NCBI GenBank assembly: GCA_011037195.1
Contig: JAAEAF010000617.1
Coordinates: 124,001-188,000, forward strand
Direction of reading: 5' to 3'
Length of the DNA stretch: 64,000 bases
DNA from: Triatoma infestans
Taxonomy: Eukaryota; Arthropoda; Insecta; Hemiptera; Reduviidae
Shown: positions 58,851 through 64,000 of the stretch, piece after piece
Numbering within the stretch: the first letter of the stretch is position 1
Layout of the letters: every line of letters begins with the position of its first letter
The notes under the pieces: model-generated
What the model saw: only the letters and a program-made list of their open reading frames with translations
What the model was told of the DNA's origin: nothing
The model's database searches: none
Position numbers and translations under genes: made by a program

Positions 58851-60072
58851 TAGAATAGAATAGAATAAAAGGGGGGGGAGCCTCATTCCACTGCGACCTA
58901 GCGCAGTCGACGAGTCTATTTGTGGATCCCCTCTAAGAGTTACGGACAGCCCCCAGCTTTGCCCTCCTAATCAATCCTAGCAAAGTGAGAGCGGCCCCGT
59001 AATGAAGCTTCCAGACTTCGGGATGCCCGTTCCCACTTGAAGAAACCTAATCCTCGGCCAGGGCCGCGGCAATCACATAAGGATGTGGCGCCGCGCGGTA
59101 CCCTCCTATTACCTGCAGAGTTCGTGGCATACCGCACAGTTCGGCAAGGTTGTAGGGGTGCATGTGGTCTATCAGCTAGTTTACCTGTGTGCCCGGTTAG
59201 TAGACCTACAATTAACCTTATGTCCCTTCGGGTCTGGCTCAGTAGGTCTCTGGTAAATTTAGGCAACTGTCTTTTAATGAAGCGCTTTGCCTGCCTCTGT
59301 CCTGATGTTCCCTCCCACCAACGCAGACGCTGATCTTCTATCCAACCCCTGATAGAAGTTTGGATGAGACTCCTGGACAAGCCGCAGAAGGGTTTGGGGC
59401 CTATAAAGGTATCCTGCGAACCCTCCCTCGCTAGGGCATCCGCCCTCTCATTGCCCAGGAACCCCGCATGTCCCGGCACCCAGGCGAGTGTCAGTTTATT
59501 CCGAGTACCCACCTCGGTGAGGGCAAGTAGGCAGTCCCACACCAGTCTTGAGACTATTTGGTGTGAGGAAAGTGCCTTCAGGGCTGCCTGACAGTTGGAG
59601 TATATGGCCACTCTTCTACCCACCATCCTTTGCCTTATAATCTCCCTAGCGCAGAGTTGTAACGCCACGACTTCAGCCTGAAAGACCGTGGCGAACTTCC
59701 CTAGGCTGGCCTTAATTTTAACTTTAGGCCTGCCCACGTAGACCCCAGCTCCGACCCCAGTCGGAGTTTTGGATCCATCTGTGTACCAAATCGAGTTACC
59801 GAACAGGGGGTGGTCACAGCCCCATTCGCCTCTGCTCGGTATGACAATATGGAAGTTCCTTCCGAAGAAATACTTCGGAACCATCCTATCCGTTGGCATC
59901 CCCAGAAGATAGTCCGCCTTGATTTCCTCGATCAACCTCTGGTTATTACGATATGCCCAGCGGTGATGGGAGGCGGCCTTGCAGGACCTTGTATTCCCCA
60001 TCTGGCTCCGCCTAGAACGAGAATGTGGTGGCAGATTGAGGAGGAGGAGGACATCCAACGCCGCAGTCGGGA
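58851..60072 (-). mobile_element. 5'-truncated LINE fragment (RNase H part)
   Basis: GC-rich fragment related to the LINE at 24,929-28,290. The 3' end (left) has a TTCTA-type pentamer tail at 58,851-58,866. The 363-residue frame (60,058-58,967) holds the end of the thumb region (VLLLLNLPP) and RNase H: WYTDGSK (Asp), FQAEVVAL (Glu), IYSNCQAAL (Asn where the catalytic Asp is expected) and VPGHAGFLGNERADALA. A frameshift near 59,165 scrambles the last third. ACCAAACGTGAA at 58,839-58,850 and 60,154-60,165 is a perfect 12-bp target duplication. The right copy lies beyond an inverted copy of flanking DNA. Confidence 0.85.
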
Positions 60073-60074
60073 TA

Positions 60075-60256
60075 AAACAGACAGAGTAAAAAACTTCTTG
60101 AAAATAACACGGTTCTCTAGAAATTGAACTGAATGAACTGCTGTATAAAACTTACCAAACGTGAAAGAAAGGGAAGTTTTATTTATACAGCTGTTCATTC
60201 AGTTCAATTTCTAGAGAACCGTGTTATTTTCAAGAAGTGTTTTACTCTGTCTGTTT
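60075..60256. repeat. Inverted repeat at the LINE 5' junction
   Basis: Arms 60,075-60,151 and 60,176-60,256 are near-perfect inverted copies (AAACAGACAGAG... against ...CTCTGTCTGTTT), differing by a few bases and one 4-nt gap. The loop contains the right target duplication. The left arm therefore belongs to the inserted DNA and is an inverted copy of the flank. Confidence 0.85.
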
Positions 60257-61478
60257 AGTTGTCTATCCTAGTTTTATATTTAGTCTGGCTCGTTTATATG
60301 TACAAATATTTAATCAATTAGATTTTTACACTGTCAAATTAGTGGCCTTTAAACTACGTAATATTTTAAAATATTTTCCTGCTTCTTGCTTCCATCACAG
60401 TGGTAAAACCATTTATTTTACTGCGGTAACACTTTAAAGAAAACCATAAAGCTACGATTTTCCCAAGGACCCCCAAAAAATCAATTTTCCAGGGAAAACC
60501 TTACAAATAAAAGTGATAGGTATTTATTTGTGTAAACAGTATACGATGTTACAGAAAATCGTTGGAATCTTTTTTGAAAAATTCACTCAGTAATTGTTGC
60601 AATTTCCGGTTGATGGATTTTGCCCAAAATCTTCGTGTCTGATGCCGTTAGTAGTGTCTATATACGGGGTAATGTTTAGATCTTGGGGAGAATTGATGAA
60701 AAAATATAAATTATGATTTTGTAATTATAAGTAACATACTCGTATATTAGTCGAAATATATTTAATATTGATTTATTATTTAGAGCAGTCTCAAGCCTGG
60801 GTTTTTTTCAAAGGTTTGGTGAAAACAATAATGAACTGTTAGGAAGGTAGCATACCTTTAGTACAATAAAAGGGAATTTCCCTTCCTTTCTCTCTTCAAT
60901 AAAGAAAGGTATTATATATATGTAGAACCTCAACTAGGGAGGATCAAATTTTTGTGGTTCAGGAAAGAGTGCTCATTGTCGATTGATATATGTGTTTAAA
61001 GTGCTATACGAAATTCAAGGTCGAACCTTTTCAAGTCAAACACTTTTAAGATTGTAAGTTGTCAAAGTATCATAATTGTTGCGTAGTATTATTATAAGAT
61101 TTTGATATGATAGATTGATGATTTTGATTATATAGAGTGTATTTATCTTCAATTTTATATTATATTTCTTTTTATGTTTATTCGTTTACTAATTTATTAT
61201 CCCTCATAGACCTCACGAAATTCCTTTTGAGAAGATACAAATATAAATTATTTTAATTAATTAGTAATTAACATATTTCATTTACTCCTCCCCCCTCAAT
61301 AAAATCATATTACAACGGATATGAAGTTCGAGCTTTAAAATATTGTCCGATTTTTTTCCTTTTCTGATAATTGCAGTCATTGTACTTGGATAACATATCT
61401 TCCCTTATCAAAAGTAATCCTCTTATTCAAAACAGTGCGGAATTTAATTAGCTCAGTACAATTCCTACCTCATATAAT
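60257..61478. other. AT-rich DNA
   Basis: No gene. A dispersed-repeat block (GGGAAAACCTTACAAATAAAA-like start, AAAATCGTTGGAATC-like end) occupies about 60,460-60,620. Confidence 0.4.
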
Positions 61479-62390
61479 GTGGAACGAAATAAATTGTATT
61501 TTAGATTCTTAATGCTTTTACTTTATAAAGGAAAAAAATGCGAAGACAAATATTTGAAAAGCATGGAGAAGATGAGGTTAGCGAATGGAAGTGACAGACA
61601 TATTTTTTCAAATTTCTGGAAGGAGATACGTATCTATGATAGGAAACGTTCTGGAAGGCCAACAACTAAAGATGATGACCAAATTGAAGCCGTAACACTC
61701 GAAAAATATCAGAGATACAAAAGCTTTCTTCTCTTTATCAACTTGATTTGATGTTTGGATGTCACACAGCTTAATCGAAAAGAATCTGATTGATCAAGTT
61801 TCCGTTTGTGAAAAAATAATAACTAAAGCTGGAAACAACAAAAGGATCCTTTACGACAGTAATGTTCGAAGAATATCTTGAAGAAAACCTGACGAAACTT
61901 CGTTATCAACATGTAAAGATGATTTTCACTTTTCACAAAAAGGCCATGCTATGCATGTTCCAGCCCAGTTCTGTATTAAATTTGCTCTAAAGGTAGTGAA
62001 AGGTTGTTCCGAAAAATGGTTTGTATATCATAGACTGGTGTGAGTACGTTTACAAATACTTCAATAAAGAATTCAAAAAAATTTCGGCATTGCATACAGA
62101 TCAGCCCTATATTTTCCTACTCCAGAAACTTTCAAGGGAACCAGCATACTCTCGAAACCCTAGATGCTTTATTTCTCACAAGAGGCGAAACAGTCAATAT
62201 AATATCGACACTTTTATCATTTTTTGGGGGGTTAATAGATATACTATTATCTCGCTTAAATTTATCTCAGAACGATACTTTTTTGGTTCTTCAGGCAGTG
62301 CAATGACGGACAGAATTCTGGTGAATTTTGCAATCTCTGCACAATTGCATATCCATATCCGAAATGCAATACGCAAATACGCATCATCAT
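61479..62390 (+). pseudogene. Possible mariner/Tc1-like transposase relic
   Basis: Frame 61,479-61,751 contains RKRSGRPTTKDDDQIEAV, resembling the link between the two helix-turn-helix parts of mariner-type transposases. Downstream, ILYDSNVRRIS (about 61,848) and RKPDE-like pieces could belong to the same protein, with frame changes and stops. I find no DDE triad and no terminal repeats. Weak call. Confidence 0.35.
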
Positions 62391-64000
62391 AAAAAATCGC
62401 GCAATAATTATATAAATTTTGGATGATGAATTTTCTAGGTGATTGGTATTATATGACCTTTATTTAATCAAATTTTAATGTATGTAATGGTTAAACAGAA
62501 TTCCGCGCATAGAGAGCATTATTATTTGCATATTATTTTGAAAACCGAGAAATCTGGAAGCAAATGAATTATTGATGTGATCGCTTTAAATTTCATACGA
62601 TAGTAGCTCAGCTATTTCTATAGATTAATGTAAATTTATTTATGGAACGTATATTATAAGCAAGTATTAATATTTGCATTAATAGTGAATAGAAAATTTA
62701 ATATGTACTACGCTTTTGTACGTCAGCCATTTCACTGCTAGGTGAGCCAACAGGGGGAAAAAGAAGGAAAAAAGTTAGAATGCTATGTTTGGAACCCTTT
62801 ACAAATGAATGTATTTAACCCTTATTGTTGTCCCAGTTGGACATGTAGTTGTTACAGTCTGTTGTTAGGAAGGACTTCCAGCGAGCCCCTATCACGACCA
62901 GTCGTATATCCCCACTACTTGCACAACTTCCCTGGATGAAGAGGACGTTCACAAACTGTACTAACCATATACATTCTACGCCCATCCTTCTAACCATGCG
63001 TGTGACTGTGTGTGTGTGTGTGTGTCTGTATGTGTGTCCTACATACATGTACTCACATTCAGTTTTAGAAGGTTGAAGAGGAAGAGAAAGGAAGGGTTGA
63101 GGAAGCATAATTAAATCATTCAACGTCACTAATCCTAACAGTGAATACATCATCCAGCAATCCTGCGACAGCCTGCTCTAAACCCCATGTCTAAATAGAA
63201 TTACGACGGTAAACAAGGATTTAAACCAAACTGTCTCTCATAGGTTGGTTAACTATTTGGATTTCAAGTTGGAATGCATATGTTATTGCTAAATACCAAT
63301 TATTGTTGTACGGTAAATTCCAGCCAGTAGGCGTTTATATTAAAGTTAAATAAACAAAAAAAGTAAAACAAAAAAATTGTAAAAAAATTTTTAGAAAATA
63401 AGGACGGATAAAACGAAATGACGTGGAAAATAATTGATTCTATCGGTGATTAGCTGTGGAGTTTTATATTAAAGGTGTATATAGTATGGATGCTACAAAA
63501 AGTACTTTAGAATCCTGATGATAATGGGTGACACTATAATAAATAGATTGTATCTAGTTATGCATGCAGACTAAGGAGTTTGCTCAAACACCAAAAAGGA
63601 ACCCAACTTTATCTAGTCCTTCAAAATTACATCAAATAAAGATTTATACTTTGTTCAAATCTCTCTCTTTGCCTTTACCAGAAACATATTTTATATGAAA
63701 AATATTATTTCAAGAATATCCTAACATTCAAAAGGGTAAGCCAGGTAGAAGAAGTCCAGTTACTGGGAGAGTTTATGAACCTTGGTAGCATTGTTCTATC
63801 CCTTCTTCTCATGGGAAGGATTTGAACGAACAATTAGAAGACATTCCTTCAATGACAGTTGGTTGTAGACACCGAAGCAGAACACTTGTTTTTCGCTCTC
63901 TTAGCATCAGTGTATATTAATAAGTTTATAATATCTTGCAAATAACTTGTAGTTATTATTTCAATAGTATATATTTATTGTAGCAGTGGTGACTACTTTC
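62391..64000. other. AT-rich DNA at the right edge
   Basis: No gene supported. The small frames at 62,742-63,153 show no recognisable protein; a GT microsatellite lies at 63,000-63,037. Confidence 0.45.
63000..63037. repeat. (GT)n microsatellite
   Basis: Interrupted GT dinucleotide run, with a TGTA/CATACATG-type continuation. Confidence 0.85.

Noticed and set aside
62021..62392. 123-residue frame as a host gene
   Set aside because: Overlapping frames in a degraded region after the transposase-like scrap; no domain or splice signal supports a gene.

Overview
The window is AT-rich, intron-containing insect DNA. The best-supported host gene is a chemosensory odorant receptor (7tm_6 family), and the rest is mostly retrotransposons. 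The order cannot be fixed from the sequence; Hemiptera is a guess.

The backbone is a tandem triplication of one odorant-receptor gene on the + strand. Unit A runs from the left edge to about 31,000, unit B from about 34,770 to 45,200, and unit C from about 47,335 to 57,283. Each unit has five homologous exons. In unit C all five are open, the splice sites are usable and the phases agree, giving a 426-residue receptor. Units A and B are pseudogenes with nonsense codons, frameshifts and a broken exon 3. Each unit also carries the same older debris: an RTE-like LINE relic in intron 1, a second LINE relic with a ~260-bp palindrome at its 5' end in intron 3, and a tRNA-derived SINE. These insertions predate the duplications. 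Identity among the three units is patchy and conflicting, which suggests gene conversion.

Unit A is swollen because intron 3 holds three large insertions, all antisense to the receptor: (1) 5,492-12,355, a gypsy/errantivirus-like provirus with 185-bp LTRs, gag, pol and env remnants; (2) 12,888-24,084, a Ty3/gypsy array with three LTRs and two internal regions, one of them internally deleted, inside a 4-bp target duplication; (3) about 24,929-28,290, a 5'-truncated RNase H-bearing LINE.

Between units A and B lie GC-rich retroelement debris and a Jockey-like LINE relic (31,880-33,870). Between B and C lie further LINE relics and AT-rich sequence. After unit C there is unique AT-rich DNA, a second RNase H-bearing LINE fragment (58,851-60,072) whose 5' junction holds an inverted copy of the flanking DNA, a weak mariner-like relic and a microsatellite. 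I see no CRISPR array, bacterial operon or clearly new molecular system. The notable items are structural: the receptor mosaic, the three-LTR array, and two fold-back LINE junctions.
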